From Acholoe squamosa (Eukaryota > Annelida > Polychaeta > Phyllodocida > Polynoidae): a stretch of DNA of 64,000 bases. The notes under the pieces are model-generated. The model did not search any database. It worked only from the letters and a program-made list of their open reading frames with translations, and was not told the DNA's origin. The stretch lies in the NCBI GenBank assembly GCA_949317995.1, contig OX439050.1, forward strand, positions 52,577,777 to 52,641,776, read 5' to 3'. Every line of letters begins with the position of its first letter. Position 1 is the first letter of the stretch. Of this stretch, positions 1 to 12,440 are shown piece after piece. Position numbers and translations under genes: made by a program.

Positions 1-1140
1 TATCATGATCAATATTTCAACTGGACAGCGGATTTTCTGAGTTAGCCGAATATTCTGCATTGTCTCATCCCAATTATACTCATGTCAATACTCATACAAC
101 CTCATTGTAGCATTGTATTAAACAAAAAGGCAAATGTGCTAAATTGTTATAATTATACATTGTCTCTAACCTTTTTAAAGACAACTATGATTCAGCTGTA
201 TGTATATTGTTATTTCTAGTAGCATAATAATGTTGACATTTCTATATATCTGACTTACACATTCAGGGGGGGGGGTCATGGAAACAGGGTTTGTTCTGTT
301 GCAATTTTAGCAGCATGAATCTCAAAATGTATTTTAAAGAGATGGTCTGAAAAACTGTCTTTCATTTTCTATGGTGCTCATAGATCTGTCCTTTCAAGCA
401 TTGTGGTGAAAATAACAAACATAATGTACAGAGCCTACACTTGACTGATATTATATTTGTCCCAATTTTGACGCATCGAACCTATTTTGCCATACCTTTT
501 TAGGTATCTATCGAATAACACTACGCAACCAGTATTTTGAACTTGATATCTTTTAATCTGACTGTTACTGTTTCTGAGATCTAATAAAAGAATCTTGTCA
601 TAATAAATCGTAATGTAATTTCATGCATCTCAAAAAATCTTACAACACCTCTAATTGTAACAATCTTGGGGAAGATTTTAACAGAAGAAGATTTTGATGT
701 TGAATACTCTTGCTAAGCATACATGTATGTATGTGCCTGATTGTTTTTGTTCAGAGAAAATAGAGTTTATTCCAACAATTAGCAATTAAGATGTCTTAAA
801 TTACTAGGTATCACCTTAGACATATTTCGCATTGGACCTTTATAATGTACAGGTTTGAAGCAGGTGGTAAAGAAGGTGGTAACCATGTTCATATTCTTGT
901 AGAAAGTGTTGTATGGTAAGTTTGCAGTGCTTATACCCTGTACCTTCCTTTATTGTCAAACTAAGAAAAGTCTGAGGTTCATTCACCAGTATAATACCAG
1001 TACTCGGCCGAAGACCAATGAGGACTTGACTTACTTGATTTTAGCATTACAAATATCTGGAAATTTCTTTTTGTTATCATAGATTGTTCCCATTATTCTA
1101 CCGTATTCAACAAGCCTATAGTACATTATACTATTCTTGC
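1..1140. other. AT-rich intergenic DNA, no gene seen
   Basis: No ORF of convincing length or composition and no recognisable RNA gene. A short G-run lies at about 267-275. Nothing else supported. Confidence 0.6.
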
Positions 1141-1144
1141 CGTA

Positions 1145-1325
1145 TTGGCCTGTATATGCGCCGGGGCGCTCATAGATTTCAAGTAGGCTTTGCCCCTAGT
1201 ACTAATTCAAGATCGGCGCTATTTCAAGACTTAAATTAAAGTGCATTTTAAAATTTGGATACCCCTGTACCCCCAGCGCCTAGTCGAGACAGGCGCTCAT
1301 TCAAGGACCCGGCGGTTATACTGGC
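1145..1325. repeat. Short interspersed repeat with GGCGCT..ATTCAAG motif, copy 1
   Basis: The phrase GGCGCT followed by ATTTCAAG or ATTCAAG recurs three times in about 170 bp. It is followed by a stretch ending TACCCCTGTACCCCCAGCGC. The same arrangement, more diverged, is seen at 32,625-32,790 and 40,310-40,480, so this is a dispersed repeat family with three copies here. No coding capacity. Class unknown. Confidence 0.6.
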
Positions 1326-2394
1326 TAATATGGTATTATATACTCTGTTCCACTGCCAATATGATATGCAAATGCATCAATGGTGAATAACCTGCCAGTG
1401 CTGCATTTGATGCATCGTGCCTACCTGATATAGGCGTATCACCCTCAAAGAGCTAGCTGCATTGCTGCATCATACAAGCAGTTGGACATTGAGCATCATC
1501 TTCCCTTTGAAAGGTTAAGAACTTGTGTTGTGAGCATTTTCAGAAGATTATCCAGAGTAGTGCTTATTTTGTACATTTGGAATTGTTTCTTTCTGAAAAG
1601 GAAAAGTGTAGCGTTTTAGTCTGTACATATTTCCTTTATGAATAAACCTTTCTTACAAAGATGTCAAATTTCGTTGTATGCCTTTACTCTATCATCATAT
1701 GTGACAGGATCTGCGAGAAAAGGCCCTTAATACAGGGTGCATTAAGGTCCCTATTCCAAGTTCATGTCACATATATATCAAATTCAAAAGCATGTTACTT
1801 AGAATTTATGTCCAAATCTTCTCGCTTACCAAAGCCCACCACACACTTGACACCATAATAATATAATCCATGAAAATACAATGCCTGGGATCTAAAAGCA
1901 GGAATGGGAGTGATCATGGGTGCCCACAATACTGGCCATACGACTATCTTTTACCATGATAAAAGTGGTTTGTATTGGACTGTATTTATAAGGTACACAG
2001 TGATTCGGTAAGTAACTTCGCTCTTAAGTAAGTGCTGGAGTAAGAAAGATATCAAAATAGGTGCACTGGTTTTACATTTTGGGTTTAATGAGTCAGCCAA
2101 TCCAATACTGAATTCTATAAACTATTTATTCTTATGGCGTATTTTTCACCTTATAAGGTTGATAAAACAGCTATTCTATGATCTCACCGAAAAGCTATCG
2201 ATTGATGAGGAAATTCTATCAAATGTGATTTTAGCTTTGATTATTGGAGCTAAATTGAAGGCAGAATACCTAGTATTTGTCTCAATCTCAACACATTTCA
2301 ATGACTTTAGAAACAGGGACCCCAGAAATGTCTCCAGCTGAACCAAGCTGCCACCTAGTGTGATACGATTTGTAATGTAATCTGAAAATGTCTC

Positions 2395-3195
2395 ACTGTG
2401 AAAGGGTACCTGGAAAAGTGAGTATCATAGAGACGTAAACCCCAAGAGAAGTGAATTCCAGTGGGTACCAGGGAGAAGTGAACCCATAGATAAAGTGGAT
2501 ACCAGAGGGAAGTGAACACATAGGAGAACGGGGTACCAAGGAGAAATGAACCCATAGGTAATTATAAAGTGGATACCATAGAGAAGTGAACCCATAGGAT
2601 AACTGGGTACCAGGGAGAAGTGAACCCATAAGAGAACTGGGTACCAGGGAGAAGTGAACCCATAGGAGAACCGGGTATCAGGGAGAAGTGAACCCATAGA
2701 TAAAGTGGATACCATAGAGAAGTGAACCCATAGGATAACTGGGTACCAGGGAGAAGTGAACCCATAGGAGAACCGGGTACCAGGGAGAAGTGAACCCATA
2801 GATAAAGTGGATACCATAGAGAAGTGAACCCATAGGAGAACCGGGTACCAGGGAAAAGTGACCCCATAGATAAAGTGGATACCATAGAGAAGTGAACCCA
2901 TAGGATAACTGGGTACCAGGGGCAAGTGAACCCATAGATAAAGTGGATACCAGAGGGAAGTGAACCCATAGGAGAACCGGGTACCAAGGAGAAGTGAACC
3001 CATAGGTAAAGTGGATACCATAAAGAAGTGAACCCATAGGATAACTGGGTACCAGAGAGAAGTGAACCCATAGGATAACTGGGTACCAGGGAGAAGTGAA
3101 CCCATAGATAAAGTGGATACCAGAGGGAAGTGAACACATAGGAGAACTGGGTACCAAGGAGAAGTGAATCCATATAGGTTAAGTGGATACCAGAC
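2395..3195. repeat. 34-bp minisatellite (about 23 units)
   Basis: Tandem units of about 34 bp alternate between a GGGTACCAGGGAGAAGTGAA type and a GGATACCATAGAGAAGTGAA type, each followed by CCCATAG and a variable AT-rich tail. Units contain no stop codon in the three minus-strand frames. Because 34 is not a multiple of 3, each frame cycles through all three readings, which creates several long but meaningless overlapping ORFs. The matching place in block copy 2 (about 13,385-13,470) lacks the array, so it expanded or inserted after duplication. Confidence 0.93.
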
Positions 3196-3299
3196 AGTAG
3201 TGAATACCAGTCAATACCTGCCGGACTGAATGTCTGGCTGAAATCTTGGGACCTTTTTTTTTTTGCTACATTTTGGTTTTCATGGCATCGCAAATATGG

Positions 3300-4540
3300 T
3301 GATTAACTCTAGAGTTGACAATGACATGACAATGACTAAACAAACTAAAAAATGTGATAAACTATTTACAATCAAGTATCCTCTCCTCTCCATGTGGAAA
3401 GTAAATAACGTCACCATCTCTTGTGTCATTTCATTTGCTTTACATTGCTTCGTTGTTTTCTAGATGGCACACTAGTTCAAAATGATCATGATTTATTCAA
3501 AGTATTTCCACAAAACAAACTACATCATTTTATTTTCATCATACAAATAGTTGTCATATAACTGCTAGATTAAAAGCGTAGTATAAAAAAACCCCACTTA
3601 AAATGATATATTTGCTTAAGATGCAGTCTACCATGTGATGTAATCTTCATATTTTGTCTACCATGCACAAGGAAATGAGCTCTGTGCCTGTGGGTGCAGC
3701 TAAACCATTTGCCCCATTCTTTTTTTCTTATTTAGTTTTCCAACATTCCATGCAGGGCCCTTCCAGCACTGATTGTCACAATGGAGATATCAGTTTGTCA
3801 ATAGGCCATGCCAGTGATGTTTGAATAGCGGACCCTGATTGGTGCAGCCCATCACGTACTGAGGGTAGGGTGACCTTTGTGCTGGATATTTCCTGCCCTT
3901 GTGCTTTCACTATTCCAAGCCAAATAGGAAATAGATTCTTTGTCATATGGCCTGAAAAACTGTTGAAATGTATCGAGGATGATAGCCAGCATATCATCAT
4001 TTTCTTAACAGGGAGCAGTAAATGCATGGCCTTTGGTGTTCCTTTCCTTACAGATAACAATATTGTTGAATGATAACAGCAGAAAACATTAGTCGTTTGA
4101 TCCATGATGCAAATGATTGTGGGCTTATGTATTTGGGAAATAGTGATTCTTTCCCCTAGATGTAACCATGTTTGAATAATAGCAGCAGAAAGCATTAGTT
4201 TGATGATTCATAATGCAAAATTTTGATTGTGGGACTTGTGAGTTACTTCTTAGGCATTGTTTATTTATCAGATGGAAATCACCTTAAAATATTATACCGC
4301 CATCAATATTATTGATAAAGTTGTATGTAATATCATTCGGCTAGCAATGAAATTGTTTCGCCATATAAGAACTAACTCAAACTCACTGTATTTCGCGTTA
4401 ATGCAATTTGACATGAATAACAGCAAGTGGGGACTTCAGTAACCATGGGCACTGGACCTTCAATTCCATCATCCAAGACATTATCTCACTTAGCTCTGAC
4501 TTGGAGATGTACGCTTAGTGAGACAAACTCAAGTATACCT
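3300..4540. other. Non-coding part of block copy 1
   Basis: Bases 3,420-3,760 align to 13,720-14,050. From 3,760 to 4,440 the match to copy 2 fades. Short opposing ORFs overlap here with no conservation and are taken as chance. No RNA gene seen. Confidence 0.5.
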
Positions 4541-5064
4541 TTACCTATGTGCTCATTTCAAGGTAAAAGATGAAGCTCCAACATATAGTAAAATAGCCAC
4601 TAACGATCAACAAATTGTAGAAAATGGAACCAACCACTAGCTGTATTGGGGAATCAATACGTGTGCAGCAAAACAATAAGACGGCCCACAGAGTGTAACA
4701 CAGGTTGCTGGGAGGCAATTGATCCCACTGCCTCATGATGGCCTTGAAGCAAAGCTGCTGATCTACGGCCATATTGTGCACATCTCTAAACCATCAACCC
4801 TCAATACTCTCTATAAATTCCTTCTACTTAAAGCATTACTGAATATGTAAAGCGGTGGCTTTTCTCAACCATGTAACACATTGTTTAGGATATGTTGTGA
4901 CTGTTCTAAAGTTGATTTTCAATGGTTAAGAGCTAGTCTAATTATGCTTGTGTATGTATAAAATATGAGAAGCTTTATCTCAGTATCTAATGGTACTCTC
5001 CAACTGTATAGGAAACAAGAAATTCTTCTTGTGAATATTTCACTGCCATATTTCAGGTGATCCC

Positions 5065-5290
5065 ATTTCCCAAATGATGCCATGTATAACAAGTTGCAAA
5101 TTTGCCAGGAGTCACCCAGTCCTCCTTAGCAATATTGAAATCTATGAGAGCTTGGTGGCAGCCCACTGGGGCCAACTGAAAGGTTATAAGTGGTTCAATG
5201 GATCAGCGGAGACGGAGCTAAAAGTGTCTGCAGATCCACAGAGAAAACTAATGAAGCACACTCATGCCACCAATAGGAGATCCAGCCTTT
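5065..5290. repeat. Conserved ~220-bp module of the block
   Basis: A segment containing GGCCAACTGAAAGG and GGTTCAATGGATCAGCGGAG recurs at 15,125-15,345 and, more diverged, at 19,320-19,520. An open frame covers this copy, but copy 2 has a 4-base deletion in the middle that shifts the frame. Conservation is therefore not at protein level. A second recurring phrase, GATCACACTG followed by AGCTGCTGAT, precedes the module (about 4,730, 14,760 and 18,660; also 7,890). Confidence 0.65.
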
Positions 5291-5384
5291 ACTGACCTTT
5301 GCTATAATCTAGAGCATTTCATGGGGTTGTTCTCTCTTTTTTTATTCTTTCTTCATTTTCTCATGAAGAAATGAAATATCCTCA

Positions 5385-5485
5385 ATGTCTTCCCTCTCTT
5401 TCTACTCTCTCTCTCTCCCTCTCTCTCTTTCTCTCTCCCTCTCTCTCTCTCCCTCTCTCTCTCATTCTCTTTCTCTCTATCCCTA
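5385..5485 (+). repeat. (CT)n / (CTCTCC)n microsatellite
   Basis: About 100 bases of almost pure pyrimidine CT/CCT repeat. The low-complexity Ser/Leu ORF over it is not a gene. The equivalent place in copy 2 (15,540-15,600) is pyrimidine-rich but not expanded. Confidence 0.9.
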
Positions 5486-5599
5486 CCTTTCATTTTCTCC
5501 AAGGTCCATTGCTTTATTACATCAAACACTCTTGTTGGTAAAATTAGCTAAACAGTGTCTTTCTCACAAGCCACCACACAGGTAGAGATTGATTCAGCT

Positions 5600-6640
5600 G
5601 GTCATGTTACCAATGAGGATCCCGTAACTATGGTCACCGTGATGTATACCGAATATTGGATTTTTTTTTGGTCTTGTACATATTTTTGATTCAGGAGGTC
5701 GTGCACAACACAGTTCTGCTCAGAATGAGAGTTTATCTACCATAGAACCCTTTTTATAAGCTGAAATAAGATATAAAGTTTGAGAATTAAGCCTACTATT
5801 GATAAGTTCTGTACTCATAGGTGAGGTTTATAGGCTTGATTCCAATAGAACAATATCAAGACAACAAATTCAAGCCCCAGGTATGGCTTACAGCTACTCA
5901 CATCAGGAGTAGTGCACTTTAAATGTGGGTGTAGCTTACAACTATGTGCGGTTTTAGGGTACTTGTATTAGCCATGGTATATATCGATATTGCAATAGTG
6001 GCCTTCTTTTCACTCAATTATCATCAATATAATATTCATAGATATTTATTGCTTGGCAATTCCAATAGGAAAATATTCTGATTTTGGACGAAATAGTCAT
6101 TTGCATTCTATAATATAAAGATATGCCCAAGCTATTGCATCTTTCTAACCACAAAAAAGGACTACGAGTCATGTGCACTTACATGATGATTCATTAATAT
6201 GCTTAAATGATCCCTAATAAAAGCCATGATTCCTTGCACGGTTTCTGGCAATGATTGTAAAGTATTAGAAACATCATCTTCTGCACACACCTGTGCAACC
6301 CAGAGGTAATTTCACAAGACAGTCCAATGCCTACAAACACTATGAATTGAACGCAGTCTCAATTATTGTGTGCACTGTAATACCGCGCTAAGCTTTTTAC
6401 AGCACATCGCTTTTATTTTTAGAAAACAGTAAGATGTGCTGTAAGTACAAACCTTATGACTCTACAGCAGATCGTGCCGTACCCAGTACACGACAATGCA
6501 CTACATATTTACAATTGGGGCTCAGAGATGATGACTTTACAACTGCTCTGTATGAGTGAGTAAGTAGCAGTCTAATGCCATTAAATCTTTGACTGCTAAG
6601 GTAATATTCATGGCAAGGAAACTACATTACACATCAACTG
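5600..6640. other. Non-coding, part of block copy 1
   Basis: Contains the stretch matched twice in copy 2 (15,940-16,395 and 16,427-16,935), for example around ATTTCACAAGA at 6,310. No gene seen. Confidence 0.5.
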
Positions 6641-9059
6641 ATGAATGTGCCAGGGCCCATACATTTACATAAGCAAAGCAGTAAAATGGATTTGGCCTGA
6701 TAGCATAGCTTGTATTCACCCTTTCTATTTTCAATAACTAGTAGATAGGAGTGCCCCAATCATGGTACACACTGTCTAAAGTCTCAAGGTTCTTTCAGAT
6801 TTCACACAAGAATCAACCACTGATTGAGATTCTGCCATATGGCCATTAGTGTCTATCATCAGCTGCAAGGGTGTTCATTTGTTGTTTCCTGGGGTGGTAG
6901 TTACTTCTTTTTATACGCATTAGCATGTAATGCTTCAATTTCTGTTGACCACCTTTCCCCACCTCCTGTTGTTTGGTGTGGTGTCTTTACTCTTTTTGGT
7001 GTTATTTCTCAGGTATTAGTGATTCAGGCATGCTAATGCTTGGTTTCACCATAGAAGCTTGTTTCTTTGCTTTTACTGATTCTGCTTGGGCCTGCTTTAC
7101 TGTTGTGTAGGTATTATAGTTTGAGAGAGAGCTTCTATCTCCTCCTACTACTAATTCAACTAACTTGTGCAACATATAACATAGAGGATATGGAAATAAT
7201 CTATAATCCTTCCCTGCTGGGATAGGAATCAATAGCTATTTCTGGTACAGGTTCTGATGTGGGAGCAATAACCCCCTTGCAGAAGGGCCTCCTGACTAGA
7301 ACTGTGGTCTGGTGGAGTTGTGATAGTGAAGCGGAAGGATTCTGTACCTAAGGTTTTTCATTTCCTTGGGGTAGAAGGTGGATTCAATTCATATGGCAGG
7401 GTTCCCTCAATTATTTTTTAGAACTACTATACATGTCTCAGGATCTTTAAGGCTAAAGGGTCAATATAGGGGCATATAATTATGCACCAAATATTATTTT
7501 ACACTTGCAAAAACAAAATCAGGTATTCACATAAACAAGGAATGAAATATGATTGGACAGAATGGTCGAAATAAACTTGGAAATCCTAGCTGGCTGGGAT
7601 GGATTAGTTAAAAGAAAAAGATAGCATGGTAAAAACAGCTGGAGAGCAGCTTAGACTACAAAACTGGAGATATATCCACTTGGTATTCATTGGACTTATA
7701 AATATGGATCAGTGGTTGCTTAGATCGGTGTCTGTGGGATAATGCAGTGGCGGCAGAACAGCCCAAAATGTGTGGGGGATGGGCGTGTAAAATTTGGGTA
7801 TTTTCTATATAACCCCTAGGTCCACATTGAAAAAGATTGGGGGATGCATCCTCACACAGCTCTGCCACTACTGTCAGACACTGGAGGTCACTTGATTACA
7901 CTGCAACTGGATGGCCTAGTTGACAAGCTGCTGATTGGTAGTGTTGTTGGTTGAGCTGCTTACATTACTGTGGTGACATGTGCATGACCCAACAACCCTC
8001 TTACAAATAGAAACCTTTCCTACTGGAAACCCTAGTCTTCTTAAAGATATTTCTCAACTCTGGCACTTGTTTAATATATCTGATTTTGTCTCACCGTGAT
8101 AGGATGGTGTATGACATACATTGAGGTGTTATGCCATTTGCAATGTATCAAAATTGGGAGGACTGCTGTGGCTAACTGATAGCTGGTGTATACAGTCAGC
8201 CCTTGCTTCCTCATATATTGAAAATGCAAGGAAAAATGTCTGAGGAAGCAAATTATCTGAGGAGTTAAGTCCAAATATAATAGAACATATAGAGGTGTTC
8301 CAGATTTTCTGTCTGAGGTAATAAGGGATCTGAGGAATCGATGAAGGGTCGAGGAAGTGAGGACTGACTGTATTCTGGTCCTGCAAAAGATACATACTAG
8401 TCTAAAGCCAAAGGCCCCACTGGAAGGGGAACAAAACAGTTCATTAAGATTTCATGCATTATGGATAAGGCTACAACAGGCAAATAGTTTAAAACACCTC
8501 CAATTTTGCATAAATTCACAGCCGGCTTCTTTAAATATCAACCAAATAAAGTCGACAAGAAAAATATAGTCTTATGCTCATATATAAGAATGTCTTGTGG
8601 ACACTTAACAACTGTGGGCGACCAACATCTCCAGCTAGCTACATATGAATGCATACTTAGCAAGAATATTTCAAGAATGCCTACTTAGCAAGAATATTTC
8701 CAACTTTTATCTTGCCATCTCTACAGAGTTAACATAGAGGATATATGCATCACGCCCTTGGTCCTACTGATGCCTAATGTAGCTTGGCTGAACAAAATAC
8801 CTATTTTGAGATTGGAGATTGGATAGGGGCTGACCTCTCCTATGGGTTTGTTGGAGTATTTGATTGGTCACAATGCAACCCTTGCTGGTTTTGATATAAG
8901 TGATAGCCATCAGATATATAATAGTCTTGCATGTTGCATGGTTGTATTTGTTAGGAAATTTATCACAGCCTCTCTTTAACTCTGCTAACTTTTACGTACT
9001 ATTAGTGGAGCTAAAGTCAACGAAACCAAAGCAATCCTTAAAGGTTAAGTAGTCACCCT

Positions 9060-9600
9060 TAAGGTTGCTGGTGGGGATTGTCAGTTCACCATTTGGACAC
9101 CAGGGGTCTCCTGTGCTCTATTGAAATTATGATAAATGAAATATGCAAAATTCTGAACGGGTTGAATAGGGATTTGAACTCTAGTCCGCTTGTGTACAAG
9201 GCAGAGATGTAACACATGCGCCATAGAGGCAGTTGGGGTAAGGAATTCAGAATGTACAATATAATCTAGATGCACTTATTCTAGCCATTTCCCTTAAGGA
9301 AGATTTTCAATCATCCAAAACATTAGAAATATGGCTGGGACCATTTGTCAGAACTACACTCACTGCAAAGATATGCATATAATCTAAGTGCTGAGGACGT
9401 TATAAGAAAATCTAATTACTTTTGGATAGGACTCTGGATTTATGTGGCATATTGCTGTATAATCCTATATGATACTAAAAGTTCTGTATTTAAAAAAATA
9501 TGCCTGGGACCCCCACATTTTTATTGCATATATGAATAGTACACATCATTTTTGGATTCTGGTGATAATGTGGCGAAAATCTAATTACTTTGATTCTAAT
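9060..9600. mobile_element. Insert private to block copy 1, with tRNA-derived SINE-like core
   Basis: In copies 2 and 3 the sequence runs directly from GTTAAGCAG(C/T)CACCCTCC into the segment ending in GCTGAATT. Here about 540 extra bases separate the two. The insert begins with a piece containing GGACACCAGGGGTCTCC that resembles 17,080-17,220. It contains a minus-strand tRNA-like sequence, and the phrase GAAAATCTAATTACTTT occurs twice (about 9,406 and 9,574). Exact ends and target duplication are not clear. Confidence 0.6.
9155..9233 (-). mobile_element. tRNA-derived SINE-like sequence
   Basis: On the minus strand the sequence reads like a tRNA. An A-box-like ATGGCGCATGTGTTA is followed 40-50 bases later by a B-box-like GAGTTCAAATCC. 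Stems are imperfect, so this is more likely the head of a SINE than a working tRNA gene. Confidence 0.55.
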
Positions 9601-9879
9601 CCGACCAGCCACCTTAACAAGTTAACTTGTGGCACCAGAAGCTGAATTACTTGACTATGCGACCTCTTCTGACCAATAAGAATCCAGTAACCATGGTTAC
9701 CAATTACAGTTTAGGAGGTTGGAATAGGGATGTGGACTGATAAGGCTTATCAGCCGTGATCCTTAGGAAACAGTTTTGGAACTCTCCATTCAAATACCAC
9801 AACGATCTTTGCAGTGTGAAGTAATTTGTACATTTTTCAAGATTGATATTACTGTGCCAATGACTCAAAAATACTTGAC

Positions 9880-10800
9880 GGGACTTCTTTTCTTCTTACG
9901 GTCAGAACACAGCAAAAAATAAACCTAATAATCTTAGGCAAACACTAGCTGAAACGCCTAACTTTCAAAGCCAAGTTGGGAGTTTGCACGTGCCCAAACC
10001 ACCAAACTTTTCTTAGGAGCTTACAGCTAACCATTAGGAAAATTTCCTAACTTACCTGAATTTCCTTAGGTATCACACACCATTTTCCTAGGCCTGCTCT
10101 CATTTATAGATGATTCAGAGTGACTCTTAAAGACAGGGTTTTAGCACAAAAGAATAGTATTTACCAGCTTTTTTAAGCTAAGGTGCAGCTTTAACCCTAG
10201 GATGTAGCTTATGCGGTTTCATGGCAGTTCCTTTATTTCAATTATTGAAGTATTGTTAACTCTATGTTATGTAGAGTTTTGACACCCACAGCAGTGCCTC
10301 ATCAATTAAGAAGCATGTTCAATGCCTCACATTATTTTCAACCCCTAAGCTAAATTGCTGTGGGTTTAGGGAGTGGTCATTTTTTATCAACAGGGGGGGG
10401 GGTGGTGGTGGGTTTGAAGGGGGGCGTAAAGTTTTCAGACTCCTCCTGAGGTGGGGGGCTAAAAACATTTTGACCCCTCTTGAAGGGGGGCTAAAAAAAT
10501 TCACCCTTTTTTTAGCAAAAAAGCCCGCGCACTACTATAGATCAAAGAGGGGCGCAAAAACTCTCCGCGCCTCCGGCGAGTGGGGCACAAAAGATATTGA
10601 CTGCCATCAATCATTTACAAAATATATTTGCTAAATAAGTTGCGATTTTTTTTATGACTGAAGAGGCTAGTCTTCAAATTTATAAAAGCATGATCTTACT
10701 ATCATATACCATTTTATTATTCCATAAATTCTAACATATGTTGTATTAATCAAAGAATATCTATGAAATTAATACATAGGTTGGTTTCTAAGAGCTATAA
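9880..10800. other. Unique non-coding DNA with G-rich runs
   Basis: Not matched elsewhere in the window. Contains several G-runs between 10,392 and 10,495 in a stretch where GGGGGGCTAAAAA repeats. No gene seen. Confidence 0.5.
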
Positions 10801-10819
10801 GAGCGTTCATGCCCCACTG

Positions 10820-11340
10820 CACACCAAACCAAGTCAGTTAGACAGAGTTTATGACATCAAAGGCTCCGACCTAATGGTTCACTGCACAATATAATAAAAT
10901 TGAGGGTCTCAGTGTGCGACCTCATGGTTCAGTGCACAAACTAATAACTTGTAAGTGAATGCAAACGACCGTTAGGGGTGCCTGGGCACCACAGACGCCA
11001 TCATGAGTGTCTGAGCACTCTAAGGACTGAACAATGGGTTACATAAGCACGACGCCATAACCGTCCGGTCACTCTAGCGTCGCTCCTGAGCAAGCTAGGT
11101 CAAATATCAAAGCATTTATGGAAAGCCCATAATTAGACGGTCAGAATGAGCCCAAGATCAAGGCGGAACTCCCATTATTAAGGAAGTTACGCCATGGAGA
11201 CTGAACGAAGCTCCGAGTGCACTACAGACAAACCGGCGGGAGTTACGCGCCTATCCAGCGGGCAGTTGAAACTTAGCATATTCAACTCCGCGCATGCGCA
11301 AAATGGCGGCTGTAGCTGCATAAACGACCGAGTTATGAGG
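10820..11340 (+). promoter_or_regulatory. GC-richer promoter-like segment with NRF1- and YY1-type sites
   Basis: Composition rises sharply above the flanks. At 11,292-11,301 there is a perfect NRF1-type palindrome (GCGCATGCGC), followed at once by AAAATGGCGGC, a YY1-type element. That pair is typical of CpG promoters of animal genes. Upstream, a direct repeat of about 33 bp (CGACCTMATGGTTCASTGCA) lies at 10,866 and 10,916. No convincing gene follows. Short ATG frames (for example at 11,369) stop quickly, although a plausible splice donor (GAG before GTAACA) occurs near 11,557. The same NRF1 palindrome occurs in the DIRS ends, so a transposon origin is also possible. Confidence 0.4.
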
Positions 11341-12440
11341 GTTTGAAGTTACAGAACCGACCAAGACAATGGGGGACACAGCGGCGCCCATGGGGGTCCT
11401 TTGTGCACTCAGTGACACATGAAAGGCTCCCCTCTAACAATTGTAGAGTTAGGCAGATGCTACTGGCCCCAGTCAGTCTGGAGGTGCTTTTCCAAGATTT
11501 GCTACAAATAGCCTGTCTGCACCTCCAGGAGGACAGAACACCAAGAACCACTCCAGAGGTAACATCTCCAGTCATCTCCTGCTACCTGCTATACCACTGC
11601 ACTATGGTGAAACTATGCTAGACAGGCATTGGTTTCCATCATTAGTGGCCAGAGGCTATCTTCCTCAAGACATCCACCAGAGGGTAAAGTTATTCATTAT
11701 TACATTATTCCTCTAAGCAGCAGGCCAGGAGCTAGGTGTGGGAACCCACCTAGAACTATGCTGGACATTGTATTATTATTACCTCACAGGTGGAGTGGAA
11801 CTGAACATTGTACTTTATAAATTACTGTATGTTTACTGTATGTACAAATTACCTACATACTAGCTACTGTATGATTGATATTTCTTACATGTTGCCTAAA
11901 GCTGAATAAACCAGTGATAACTGGAAATAACACTATTTATAAGAGCCTTGAGATAATTACACTATATACCACTAGTCTTATGATATTTCTCATATGACAA
12001 CCTGATCATGCACAAATACTAGTATGACATTACCTCATTTCACCTATGGAGATGTGATTTATGGAGCCATTTATGGAGGTTCATTCGAGGTATATAAAAT
12101 CTGTACAGTATAGATGTTTTAAAGCATGGTCAGATCTGGATGTTTCATTAAAACAATTGAAACATACCCCACTTAAGTTTAAATCAAAACTAAATGACTT
12201 GCTGCCTATACACTGATGTACCTGCATGCCACCCACTCCTATGGTAATATTGGTCATGGTACCTATACCCTTTAATACCTTCTATATAAGATTTTTTTCA
12301 GTTCTTAAGATATTATGAACTCCTATTCAACCTCAGGGATGGAAAAGTACTTTCTTTCCTTTTTCACATACAAAGAAATATTAATTCTGATGAATTAACT
12401 CATATTTTTATTTATTTTTCTTCTTGAGTAATGAGACAAC
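11340..12440. other. Unclassified sequence downstream of the promoter-like segment
   Basis: Bases 11,340-11,620 are open on both strands (92 and 80 codons) with more even base composition than neighbours. Neither frame resembles a family I know. Beyond 11,830 the sequence is AT-rich with no feature seen. Confidence 0.35.

Larger units (their letters stand above)
2200..9870. repeat. Triplicated block, copy 1 (first part)
   Basis: Homology to copy 2 begins near 2,205 (GAAATTCTATCAAATGT, matched at 13,280). It runs through shared landmarks at 3,460 (GTTGTTTTCTAGATG, matched at 13,765), 4,620-4,790 (matched 14,640-14,860), 5,065-5,290 (matched 15,125-15,345), 6,730 (AACTAGTAGATAGGA, matched 17,705) and 9,729 (GATGTGGACTGATAAGGCTT, matched 20,451 and 34,579). 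Identity is uneven and reading frames are not conserved, so the conserved unit is not protein-coding in any way I can see. Two inserts are private to this copy: the minisatellite at 2.4-3.2 kb and the SINE-bearing stretch at 9.06-9.6 kb. Confidence 0.85.

Noticed and set aside
2393-3293. Four long overlapping minus-strand ORFs (up to 243 codons)
   Set aside because: They are readings of the 34-bp minisatellite in all three minus frames; the peptides are periodic and the array is missing from the paralogous block.
3776-4195. 139-codon minus-strand ORF
   Set aside because: No family resemblance, low-complexity-free but unsupported, opposed by another ORF, and not matched in block copy 2.
5074-5295. 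73-codon ORF in the conserved module
   Set aside because: The copy at 15,125 has a 4-base deletion that breaks the frame, so protein conservation is not supported.
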